Assembly: GCA_026129485.1 (NCBI GenBank)
Contig: JAHCHY010000005.1
Span: 62,001-126,000, forward strand
DNA: 64,000 nucleotides
Direction of reading: 5' to 3'
From: Cyclobacteriaceae bacterium
Lineage (GTDB): Bacteria > Bacteroidota > Bacteroidia > Cytophagales > Cyclobacteriaceae
A model generated the notes under the pieces. It did no database searches. It worked only from the letters and a program-made list of their open reading frames with translations, and was not told the origin of the DNA. The position numbers and the translations under genes were made by a program. The number at the start of each line of letters is the position of its first letter. The stretch's first letter is position 1. This document shows, one piece after another, positions 18,524 through 26,667 of this stretch.

Positions 18524-18913
18524 ATGAAAAACAACTCAAATTTCAACACCGGTTTACTGTTCATAACCTACCTGTTGATGGATTCAGACCAAGAGATCAG
18601 CGAAAATGAGCTGAATTACCTCGATTCTGTGCGATTGGAGGCCGGCATTGACGATGATGAATTCCGGGTCTTTTATAGTTCCGCTATTGGGAAAACCGAG
18701 CGGGAAATTTACCAGGTTGGGATGGATGCGATTAACCGCTGTACTGACAAAGAGAAAATTCAGATTTTCGTAAAGCTTTATGGAATGGCTCTTGCCGACC
18801 AGGTGCTTCGGGTTAAAGAAGTCCGTTTTATTCTTTATGCCACGCGCATGGCCGATGTGAACATGGAGCGTGTAATTGAGATGGCTAACGAAGTAGGGAT
18901 AGCGGTGAGCTAA
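18524..18913 (+). CDS. TerB-like (tellurite-resistance fold) protein
   Basis: A 129-residue all-helical protein. LLFITYLLMDSDQEISENELNYLDSV (about 11-36) resembles the TerB fold, with its pattern of a hydrophobic helix, an acidic turn (D-x-E-I-x-x-x-E) and a second helix. A second acidic repeat follows (GIDDDEFRVFYSSAI). TerB-like proteins are thought to bind metal ions or act in envelope stress, but their role is unclear. It has no signal peptide and is probably cytoplasmic. Its stop codon forms part of the terminator stem. Confidence 0.7.
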   Translation: MKNNSNFNTGLLFITYLLMDSDQEISENELNYLDSVRLEAGIDDDEFRVFYSSAIGKTEREIYQVGMDAINRCTDKEKIQIFVKLYGMALADQVLRVKEVRFILYATRMADVNMERVIEMANEVGIAVS

Positions 18914-18938
18914 ACGGTATTAAAGCTCACCGGTATTT
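18903..18938 (+). terminator. Rho-independent terminator overlapping the TerB-like stop codon
   Basis: CGGTGAGCT (18903-18911) pairs perfectly with AGCTCACCG (18924-18932), followed by TATTTTTT. The left arm includes the last codons of the gene. It separates this gene from the converging oxidoreductase gene. Confidence 0.85.
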
Positions 18939-18948
18939 TTTCTTGTAA

Positions 18949-20139
18949 TCAGCTCAGCACCCGCTCGGAAATTTTTCCGGTCTTTTTATTTTTCAGGATC
19001 ACCTTTTTAGCGCCATAGTGCGTTACTTCTTCTTTCACTAAGTAATGATCGGCATCGTATTCCTGCAGGTGCGAATCTTTACTTACTCCTTCGCGCCCAC
19101 GCCAGATATCAAGCTTAACGGGCTCCCATTGTTTTGACTTAGCGGACTTATACGCTGCATCCAGCACGGCATTTACCACATATCCATCGTAAAAGGTTTC
19201 TTTGGGTTGCGTGCCTTTCTCTATGGAGTTAAACATATCCATAAACATGTGGTTGTATCCTAATTCGTTCAATTCATCACCCACCGGAAACAACCAGCCC
19301 TTATCGCTTTCTGCTTTTTCTGCCACATAATTTGCAGCTTTTCCGGTAGTAAACATCTCAAAGCCGGTGCGCAGGAAACTGTTCACCCAAATGGTTCCTT
19401 CGGTGCCCATCACTTCATCGCGCAAATCCAGTCCCCCGCGAAACGTCCAGCTTACCTCAAACTGAGCAATGGCTCCGTTCTCGTACTTTATCAAACCAAT
19501 GGCGTGGTCTTCCGCATCAATCGGCTTTACCTGCGTATCGGCCCAGCACATAACTTCAATGGGCTTAATATCTTTACCGATGTAGCTGCGTGTAATCTCC
19601 ACACAGTGGCAGCCTAAATCCAAAATACAACCGCCACCGGCTTGTTCAATATCCCAGAACCAGTCGCTGTGCGGGCCGGGGTGCGTTTCGCGCGATTTGG
19701 CCCAAAGGATTCTGCCCAACGCTCCGTTCTTTACACTTTCATGGGCCTTGATAAACTTGGGTGTGTATACGAGGTCTTCAAGGTAGCCATTGAAAATTCC
19801 CGCTTTCTCTACCGCTTGCAGCATACGCTTGGCCTCTTCCGCATTACGACCTAACGGCTTGGTGGTAATTACCGCTTTCCTGTGCTTGCAGCACAGGTTC
19901 ACCGCTTCCTCGTGCAGGTTGTTAGGCAACGATATACAAACCACTTCTACTTCCGGCCGGTTGATGGCCTCTTCCATAACGGTAGTAGCAAACGGCACAT
20001 CATAATCTTGCGCAAATTTTTTGGCGCTTTCTTCCCTGCGCGAGTAGATGGTTACGATCTTGTCCTTGCTCCTGTAACCCTGAAGGGAGTCTGCATAAAA
20101 GCGGCCGATAAAGCCGGAGCCGAGCATAGCGATTTTCAT
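18949..20139 (-). CDS. Gfo/Idh/MocA family oxidoreductase
   Basis: This 396-residue protein starts with a Rossmann NAD(P)-binding segment (KIAMLGSGFIGRFYADSL; GxGxxG-type loop at about 6-12) and the family motif TTKPLGRNAEEAK near 92, where K-P is catalytically important. A C-terminal alpha/beta domain holds GGGCILDLGCHCVEITRSYIG, with the conserved D-x-G-x-H-like region. These enzymes oxidise or reduce sugars and cyclitols. It is downstream of a sugar/nucleoside symporter on the same strand, a common Bacteroidota pairing, and may act on what that transporter brings in. Confidence 0.92.
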   Translation of the reverse strand: MKIAMLGSGFIGRFYADSLQGYRSKDKIVTIYSRREESAKKFAQDYDVPFATTVMEEAINRPEVEVVCISLPNNLHEEAVNLCCKHRKAVITTKPLGRNAEEAKRMLQAVEKAGIFNGYLEDLVYTPKFIKAHESVKNGALGRILWAKSRETHPGPHSDWFWDIEQAGGGCILDLGCHCVEITRSYIGKDIKPIEVMCWADTQVKPIDAEDHAIGLIKYENGAIAQFEVSWTFRGGLDLRDEVMGTEGTIWVNSFLRTGFEMFTTGKAANYVAEKAESDKGWLFPVGDELNELGYNHMFMDMFNSIEKGTQPKETFYDGYVVNAVLDAAYKSAKSKQWEPVKLDIWRGREGVSKDSHLQEYDADHYLVKEEVTHYGAKKVILKNKKTGKISERVLS

Positions 20140-20199
20140 ATGAGGTAGATTTGGTTGCGAGTTACTGGTTTCTTGTTGCTGGTTATCTGTATCGTAAGA

Positions 20200-21384
20200 T
20201 TATGCTGCCTGAATTTCTTTTTTCTCCTTGAAGAATAGTATAAAATAAATCAGTACAGCAATTGCAATATAAGCAGGCACCATCCAGATGGATTGCCATT
20301 GAAAGGCTCCATCCACCGAATAGAAATCTGTTGTAAAGCCTGAGAACCGGGTGCCTATTACCATTCCTACTCCGTACGTGGCGAATGTAAACAAACCCTG
20401 CGCGGCATTCTTAATCTTTTCTCCTGCTTTCTTTTCGGTATACATGTAGCCGGTTACGAAAAAGAAATCGTAGCAGATGCCGTGCAGCACTATACCGGCA
20501 TATAACATCCATACACTGGTTTCAATGTTTCCGTAAGCAAAAAACACATAGCGTAATATCCAGGCGGTCATTCCCAACAGCAACATTTTCTTTACCCCAA
20601 TCTGGTTGAACAAAAACGGGATAGCCAGGATAAATACCGCCTCTGATATCTGGCCGAAAGTCATTTTAAATGCCACATTGCTCATGCCCGTTTCATTCAG
20701 AAACACATTGGCGAAACCATAATAGAATGATAGCGGGATACAAACCAATATGGCGGCAATGAAAAATATGAGGTAGGGCTTGTCCTTAAATAATACAAAG
20801 GCTTCTGTGCCCAATGCACTCTCCCCTGTTTTGCCTTTTGGTGGTGTATTCGGCAATACAAAAGATGAAAGCCCCAGTGTAAGCGATGCGATTGCTGCCA
20901 TCTTAAAGGTTACTGCAGATTTATCTAATCCCAACGAGCTGATTAAACCCCCGGCTACAATCCAGCCTAATGTGCCAAATACACGAATCCACGGAAATTG
21001 TTTTCCCGGATCTGTCATTTGCCCGAATGCAATGCTGTTCGACAATGCAATGGTAGGCATGTATAGTAATGAGTAAACGAGGATGATCCAGTAAAAGGTA
21101 GTGTTGCTATCCACCACGGTAGCAAAGTAGAGCAGTGCCGCGCCTACCAGGTGCAGCACGCCCATAATCTTTTGAGCGGCAAAAAATCTATCTGCAACCA
21201 TCCCCACAAAAAACGGGGAGATTATCGTAGCAATGGCCAATGCGCTGTATGCGGCTCCTATCTGTGTGCCGCTGGCTCCCAAAAACTCCGACATATAGGT
21301 GCCCATTGTAACATACCATGCCCCCCAGATAAAATATTCAAGGAGCATCATGACGGATAGCTTGGTAAATACAACGGGCTTCAT
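20200..21384 (-). CDS. MFS nucleoside/sugar proton symporter (NupG/XapB-like)
   Basis: The 394-residue product has 12 predicted membrane helices and opens KLSVMMLLEYFIWGAWYVTMGTYM, the signature start of the nucleoside:H+ symporter family. GMVADRFFAAQKIMG after helix 2 is the MFS loop 2-3 motif. Bacteroidota have many members next to sugar-oxidising enzymes, so the real substrate may be a sugar or glycoside rather than a nucleoside. It precedes the oxidoreductase gene by 60 bp and probably forms an operon with it. Confidence 0.9.
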   Translation of the reverse strand: MKPVVFTKLSVMMLLEYFIWGAWYVTMGTYMSEFLGASGTQIGAAYSALAIATIISPFFVGMVADRFFAAQKIMGVLHLVGAALLYFATVVDSNTTFYWIILVYSLLYMPTIALSNSIAFGQMTDPGKQFPWIRVFGTLGWIVAGGLISSLGLDKSAVTFKMAAIASLTLGLSSFVLPNTPPKGKTGESALGTEAFVLFKDKPYLIFFIAAILVCIPLSFYYGFANVFLNETGMSNVAFKMTFGQISEAVFILAIPFLFNQIGVKKMLLLGMTAWILRYVFFAYGNIETSVWMLYAGIVLHGICYDFFFVTGYMYTEKKAGEKIKNAAQGLFTFATYGVGMVIGTRFSGFTTDFYSVDGAFQWQSIWMVPAYIAIAVLIYFILFFKEKKEIQAA

Positions 21385-21415
21385 AGGTTTTTCTTTTTTA
21401 GTTAGAGGCTAATAA

Positions 21416-21439
21416 AGCCTGTCTGCCGCCAGGCAGGCT
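21416..21439. repeat. 10-bp stem palindrome in the gap between the symporter and gldB
   Basis: AGCCTGTCTG and CAGGCAGGCT pair along ten positions (one G-U) around a CCGC loop. Palindromes built on CCTGCC are frequent intergenic repeats in Bacteroidota. It lies upstream of the symporter start and is not a terminator, as no T-run follows. Confidence 0.55.
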
Positions 21440-21540
21440 CAGCCTGACAAGTAAATTAATGTTTGCGTACCACTTGGTGAAGAAATATAGAAACGCTTTT
21501 CAAAAAACAGAAAGGCAAAGCCTAAAATTATACAGATGGA

Positions 21541-22551
21541 TTACGGCTCAACCGGCCGGTAACGCGATTCGTTAAAAATCTGTTTGGCATTGCTCATGCG
21601 CATCAGTTCGGGTAATGTGGCATCCGGTTTACGTTTTGCATACGCATTTACAATCTGCCAGCCTACCCATGTGCCAATGCGGCCCGGGGCCTGGTCGGCT
21701 ACATCAAATGTTTTGGGCCGCTCGGCAATATACTTCTGCCTGATTTTGGCGCTGGTAGAATAAAACACTTCATCCTCCACCAGCTTCTTCCAGATAATAT
21801 CCTGGTTAGCCCGTGCCCCGGCAATTTCTTCGGCCGAGTAACCGATAAACACACTGTCGGGCACACAGGGAAGCATGTGTTTGGCAAAGTAGTATGCCTT
21901 ACCGTATGTGATCATTTCAGCCAATACGGTTCTGTCCTGCAGATCAGTTTCATTCAGGCGCGGGTCAATTCCATATAACAACATTACCGAAGGAACAATA
22001 AAGCTCTTATCATACCTGCGCAGCATGTACTCATACATATTGGGTCGGTATCTGGCGCCTTTACCCAGGTAATAATCCAACCCCACCACAATCAACGTAT
22101 CGGTTACAAACAAATCGGTTTCCAGACCGGTAATAATGGTTTGAATTTTGGGCGGCTGAAAATCAGGGTAATAGTATTTCAGGTTGGTGAATGCCTGACT
22201 GAATTCAGCTTTCAATTCACTTAAATCGCCAAACACTTTTTTGGTTTCCAGTAACAAGGTATCGATGTGCGGGTTGGAGAAGCGCGCATATAATTCGTTA
22301 ATGAAAACAGAGTCGTTCGGGTAGGACTCGCGGGCAAAAACAAAATCGCGCAAAGTGGCATGACGCGAAAAAAAATCTACCAATTGCTTTTTGGTAGTAA
22401 CGGCAGGTAAAGAGTCTTCTAATTGCTCTAATTGAAGATCTATTGAAATCGCTTTTGTGTCCGGAATGAATGTGCATTTTTCCTTTTCATTGCAAGACCA
22501 TAACAATAACATTGATAATATAGGCAGAACCACCAGCCTGAACGTGCGCAT
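21541..22551 (-). CDS. gldB: Gliding motility lipoprotein GldB
   Basis: A 336-residue lipoprotein from ATG 22551 (an in-frame TTG at 22557 is less likely), with lipobox LLLWSC (Cys20). The sequence shows the GldB pattern: an N-terminal helical region, FSQAFTNLKYYYPDFQPPKIQTII near the middle, DLFVTDTLIVVGLDYYLG, and DQAPGRIGTWVGWQIVNAYAKR near the C-terminus. GldB is needed for gliding and works with the type IX secretion machinery in Flavobacterium. The protein is related in fold to M78/DUF2268 zinc proteases, but I see no intact HExxH. Confidence 0.88.
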   Translation of the reverse strand: MRTFRLVVLPILSMLLLWSCNEKEKCTFIPDTKAISIDLQLEQLEDSLPAVTTKKQLVDFFSRHATLRDFVFARESYPNDSVFINELYARFSNPHIDTLLLETKKVFGDLSELKAEFSQAFTNLKYYYPDFQPPKIQTIITGLETDLFVTDTLIVVGLDYYLGKGARYRPNMYEYMLRRYDKSFIVPSVMLLYGIDPRLNETDLQDRTVLAEMITYGKAYYFAKHMLPCVPDSVFIGYSAEEIAGARANQDIIWKKLVEDEVFYSTSAKIRQKYIAERPKTFDVADQAPGRIGTWVGWQIVNAYAKRKPDATLPELMRMSNAKQIFNESRYRPVEP

Positions 22552-22684
22552 AAGCAAATTTTTGGTGGCGAAGATGGTGAGAATCTGTGTGATGACAAAA
22601 ACACAAAACAGTTAAACGCACTGGTCTGCGATTAATTGCAATTCTTACGGCTTATGCTGAATTTGCATCGCTAAATTTCTTTTT

Positions 22685-23317
22685 GTGCGCAAGCAACCCA
22701 AACATATTGCCGTGGCCGGCAACATTGGTTCCGGTAAAACCACGTTAGCCGAAAAGCTGTCCAAACATTACGGCTGGACTGCGCTTTACGAATCGGTAGA
22801 TCATAACCCATATCTGCGCGATTTTTATGATGATATGACGCGCTGGGCTTTTCACCTGCAGATCTATTTTCTGAACAGCCGGTTTAACCAGGTGCGGCAA
22901 ATCCGCGAAAGCAGCAAGACGATTATACAGGATCGCACTATCTATGAAGATGCGCATATTTTTGCCGCTAACCTGCATAAGAGTGGCCACATTAACGACC
23001 GCGATTACCAAAGCTATCTTGATATTTTCAATTCCATGGTCAGCTTTGTTCATCCGCCCGATTTGCTGATCTATTTAAAAGCCGACATCCCCAAGCTGGT
23101 GCAGCAGATACAAAAGCGTAACCGCGATTTCGAGTTTAATATTAAATTGGATTACCTGCGCACGTTAAACGAGCATTATGAAACCTGGATAGGCGGCTAC
23201 AAAAATGGCAAGCTGCTGGTGGTGGATGTAAACAACCTCGACTTTGTAGAACGGGTGGAAGATTTTTCGCTAATCGTGAATAAGATTGAGCTGGAATTGA
23301 ATAGCTTGTTCAGCTGA
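22685..23317 (+). CDS. Deoxynucleoside kinase
   Basis: This 210-residue protein carries the P-loop GNIGSGKTT (about 12-20), the D-R-T motif (83-85, in IIQDRTIYEDAHIF), R/F-rich substrate-binding helices and the lid arginines KRNRDFE near 140. It belongs to the dCK/dGK family that phosphorylates salvaged deoxynucleosides with ATP in the cytoplasm. The start is GTG. It is divergent from gldB, and this pairing is often seen in Bacteroidota. Specificity (dA/dG or dC) cannot be told from sequence alone. Confidence 0.93.
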   Translation: MRKQPKHIAVAGNIGSGKTTLAEKLSKHYGWTALYESVDHNPYLRDFYDDMTRWAFHLQIYFLNSRFNQVRQIRESSKTIIQDRTIYEDAHIFAANLHKSGHINDRDYQSYLDIFNSMVSFVHPPDLLIYLKADIPKLVQQIQKRNRDFEFNIKLDYLRTLNEHYETWIGGYKNGKLLVVDVNNLDFVERVEDFSLIVNKIELELNSLFS

Positions 23318-23326
23318 TTTCCTTAG

Positions 23327-24181
23327 CTATTGCAATTCATAAGAATAGCCTGCACACCCGGCAAATATTCCCATGCCATTTGTAATGTTGCTAAATACCT
23401 GCACGGGTTGTGCAAAAAACGGATCGCCCTGGGTTTGTTCCTGAAGTCTGCGCGTTACTTCGTAGTTATAGTATGCCTCATTAAGATGCAACAAAATAAT
23501 ATGCTGCTCCAGCATAGTGCCGTGAGGCCAATAATTTAATCGTACCGAAACCTTTGCTGTTGTTCCATTAAACTTCAGATCGTTAAATACCGCAGCCGAC
23601 TCCTCCAGCTCGGACTGAGAAAGGTATAGCGGATATAAATAGGTAACGGTATCCGTTTTCATCCCGTTTGGATCCCACAATTGAACTATCATTTTTACTG
23701 ATGCGTACACCTGGTAGTAATTCTTCTCTGGCGGATCATTAAATTTAATGTTCGCTACAACTTCTGCATAACCATAATCTTTCATAATTGTATCTACGGT
23801 TACATCCATAATCGGTACCGGGTGTGGGATGTTGGTTTGTGCAAATACCGTTTCATAGCCCGGCACTTCCGCCTTCAGTTTATAGGTAGCCCCGGGCAGT
23901 GGCTTTGAGTCAGACCGATATTCATCTATCCTTTCCTGTGAAAGGATGCTTATCAAATTATCATGCTGATCGGTTATAGTTATAACCGCAGCCGGTACAA
24001 AAGCCTGATATCCTTCATCCAGAATATGCCAGCTTTTGGAAACAGATACCCGCCATGTACTATCCGGATTTATTAACGCGTTTACCACCAGTTTCTGTTT
24101 TTCAAGCGGGATATCAAAATCAACCACTACTTGGCAGCCGGTAATCATTATTAAAATCAATATCCAGTTATATCTGTTCAT
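23327..24181 (-). CDS. DUF4249 family lipoprotein
   Basis: A 284-residue lipoprotein (lipobox MITGC, Cys16) with the DUF4249 pattern: KLVVNALINPDSTWRVSVSKS (about 30-50), an Ig-like N-terminal domain, and a C-terminal beta-rich domain ending near the NPF-free GMGIFAGCAGYSYE. It sits on the outer membrane beside the TonB receptor encoded just upstream with a 5-bp gap, and probably forms a surface complex with it. The substrate is unknown. Confidence 0.9.
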   Translation of the reverse strand: MNRYNWILILIMITGCQVVVDFDIPLEKQKLVVNALINPDSTWRVSVSKSWHILDEGYQAFVPAAVITITDQHDNLISILSQERIDEYRSDSKPLPGATYKLKAEVPGYETVFAQTNIPHPVPIMDVTVDTIMKDYGYAEVVANIKFNDPPEKNYYQVYASVKMIVQLWDPNGMKTDTVTYLYPLYLSQSELEESAAVFNDLKFNGTTAKVSVRLNYWPHGTMLEQHIILLHLNEAYYNYEVTRRLQEQTQGDPFFAQPVQVFSNITNGMGIFAGCAGYSYELQ

Positions 24182-24186
24182 TTCAA

Positions 24187-26511
24187 TCAGAACTTAAATG
24201 AATAGGTAAATGATGGTATTATGGGGAATAAGCTATACTGGATAAACTTTCTGTTACCGTTTCGGTCGTACGACAGATCAACAAAGAATGGGTTAAGCCT
24301 GCTGTAAGCATTGTACACACCCAACGTCCATTTACGCTGGCCCCACTTTTTATCTTTCCAGAAACTAAAGCTAAGGTCAAGCCGATGGTAGTTTTTCATA
24401 CGATAGTTATTGCGCGATTCGTAATAGCGAATATCCCCTGAATAATATGGAATAAAGGGATTTTCTGATCTATACATCATTGTTGGAAGCGTAATGGCAT
24501 TGCCGGTTCCAAACACCCAGGTCATGGAAAAATCCATACGCTTATTCCAGGTGTGCGTTAATGCCAGGCTAATGTCATGCCTGCGGTCATATTTATATGG
24601 AAACCATTTTCCATTGTTCAGCTCATCAAACTGGCGATTGTTCCACGCCAGTGTATAGCACAGCCAACCCGAAATCTTTCCTTTCTTCTTCTGCGCCAGC
24701 ATTTCTATTCCATAGGCTTCGCCTCTCCCGTTCGTTACAACCTTATCCTGCCAATCCTGTTCAATGTTGATGTAGCTGGCTCCATCTTTATACTCAATCA
24801 GGTTGTTCATGGTTTTGTAGTACCCTTCAAGAGTAAACTCAAAGTTGTGATAGGTTTTGGCAATACCGGCAGCAACCTGGTTTGCCTGTTGGGGTTTAAT
24901 GGTGGCCGTACTGGGTACCCATAAATCAGTGGGTAACCCCAAACCGGCATTGGTAAGCAGGTGAATAAACTGAACCATGCTGGCATACGATGCTTTCAGG
25001 GTAAAATTATTGTTTAAGTGATAGCTCACTGCCATCCGGGGTTGCAGCGATGAGTAGGTAGTTTGCTCTACACGAAAGGCGGATGCATGCACACCGGCAT
25101 TCACTTTTAGTCTCTGCCCAAAGTTCAGGTTGTTTTCCAGGTATGCCGCAAACTCATTTGCTGAAACATTTGGATTGCCTATTACTGAGTCGCGCGCTTC
25201 ACTGCTTCTGAAAGAAAAAACACCGGGCGAAAAAGTATGATGTATGGCATTTATTCCAAACCGGGCCTGGTACTCCGGCAGGGGCGACCAGTCAAAATCA
25301 AGTTTGGCTGCAAAATCTTCGATACTCGATATATACTGATCTTTATAACGGTCGGCTTGGGTAGATGCAGGAGTAGTTACCGTTTCTTTGTATTCGCCAA
25401 AAACATCAAACCGGTAACGGCTATACGTTGTGGTAAGATTGGCGAAAAGCTTTGGTGTAAGCACACTATTCCAGCGCAAAGCAGTAATTACATTTCCCCA
25501 TTTTAAGCCAAACTCCTCTTCGTAGTCGGTGCGTTCGTTATTGTTAACGTAATAATCTTTATAGCGGGAGTATGCTTTATCATCACCCATGTATAAGCTT
25601 CCATATATCCTGTTTTTGGAATTTACAATATGGTTTAACTTCAGGTTTATGTCATAAAAATAGTATCCGGCTGTCCCGCCCTCAGAAGCAGCTTTTATGA
25701 GAGGCCGGGCCAGAATGTCGATATAGGTGCGTCTTGCAGAAACCAAAAAGGAAGTTTTATCTTTTTGAATGGGGCCTTCAACGGTAACCTTGGCTGCAAT
25801 TATTCCAACCGAACCCTCGCCTTTAACTTCTTTCATGTTTCCGTCCTTCATGTTAATATCGATTACCGATGAAAGCCGGCCACCATACCGTGCCGGAAAG
25901 CCTCCTTTAATCATCTCCACATGATTAAGCGCATCGGCATTGAATACGGAAAAGAAACCGAACAAGTGCGACACATTATAAACCGGTACGCCATCCAGCA
26001 AAATCAGGTTTTGATCAGGACCGCCTCCGCGAACATACAAGCCCGAGCTCCCTTCATTTCCCGACTGAACACCAGGCATCAACTGCAAAATCTTGAGCAC
26101 ATCTACCTCGCCCATCAATGCCGGTAATGCTTTAATTTGTTCTATGGGAATAGATACCGAGCTCATTTGCGTGATCTCATGAACCGGATCGGTGCGGGTT
26201 GCTTCAACCACAAGTTCTTCAAGCAGGGCTGCCTGCATAAACACATTTATAACTGTATCGCGGGTGAGTTTAAATTTTGATACTGAAGGTTGATAGCCTA
26301 CATAGGAATAAATCAGCTGCACAGAGTCTTCCGCCTGTGTGAGGCTGTAAAAACCATGATTGTTGGTAGTTGTTCCTGCTTTTGATTTAATATTGAAAAT
26401 GGTTGCGCTAATAAGCGACTCCCCGGTTTCGGCATCTTTAACAAAACCGTTTATGGTATGCTTTTGCGCATACCCGAATGCGGGGATTAGGAGAAGCAGC
26501 CAGACTCTCAT
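24187..26511 (-). CDS. TonB-dependent outer-membrane receptor
   Basis: About 774 residues from ATG 26511 (a TTG nine codons upstream is less likely), with signal peptide MRVWLLLLIPAFGYAQ. It has a CarboxypepD_reg-like domain (about 18-105: INGFVKDAETGESLISATIF), a plug domain (about 115-220: MPGVQSGNEGSSGLYVRGGGPDQN) and a 22-strand beta-barrel ending in F (SFTYSFKF). It imports a substrate or exports material with TonB-ExbBD energy. Pairing with DUF4249 is a well-known Bacteroidota combination, distinct from the SusCD type. Confidence 0.93.
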   Translation of the reverse strand: MRVWLLLLIPAFGYAQKHTINGFVKDAETGESLISATIFNIKSKAGTTTNNHGFYSLTQAEDSVQLIYSYVGYQPSVSKFKLTRDTVINVFMQAALLEELVVEATRTDPVHEITQMSSVSIPIEQIKALPALMGEVDVLKILQLMPGVQSGNEGSSGLYVRGGGPDQNLILLDGVPVYNVSHLFGFFSVFNADALNHVEMIKGGFPARYGGRLSSVIDINMKDGNMKEVKGEGSVGIIAAKVTVEGPIQKDKTSFLVSARRTYIDILARPLIKAASEGGTAGYYFYDINLKLNHIVNSKNRIYGSLYMGDDKAYSRYKDYYVNNNERTDYEEEFGLKWGNVITALRWNSVLTPKLFANLTTTYSRYRFDVFGEYKETVTTPASTQADRYKDQYISSIEDFAAKLDFDWSPLPEYQARFGINAIHHTFSPGVFSFRSSEARDSVIGNPNVSANEFAAYLENNLNFGQRLKVNAGVHASAFRVEQTTYSSLQPRMAVSYHLNNNFTLKASYASMVQFIHLLTNAGLGLPTDLWVPSTATIKPQQANQVAAGIAKTYHNFEFTLEGYYKTMNNLIEYKDGASYINIEQDWQDKVVTNGRGEAYGIEMLAQKKKGKISGWLCYTLAWNNRQFDELNNGKWFPYKYDRRHDISLALTHTWNKRMDFSMTWVFGTGNAITLPTMMYRSENPFIPYYSGDIRYYESRNNYRMKNYHRLDLSFSFWKDKKWGQRKWTLGVYNAYSRLNPFFVDLSYDRNGNRKFIQYSLFPIIPSFTYSFKF

Positions 26512-26615
26512 AGGCCATTTATCAACGATGGCTGTCAACCAAAAGGTATGTGCCTAGATAAATATAATAAGTTTAATCAATCTTGTTCGTTGAGTTTATC
26601 CTGAATTCACGGCAT

Positions 26616-26643
26616 AAAAAAAGCAGTCGGTATACCCGACTGC
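26616..26643 (-). terminator. Rho-independent terminator of the M14 peptidase gene
   Basis: On the minus strand GCAGTCGG (26643-26636) pairs with CCGACTGC (26630-26623) around a 5-nt loop, followed by seven T (26622-26616). It lies 25 bp past the stop of the M14 peptidase gene. Confidence 0.88.
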
Positions 26644-26667
26644 CCTTTTGTTACCTGCACTTGTATT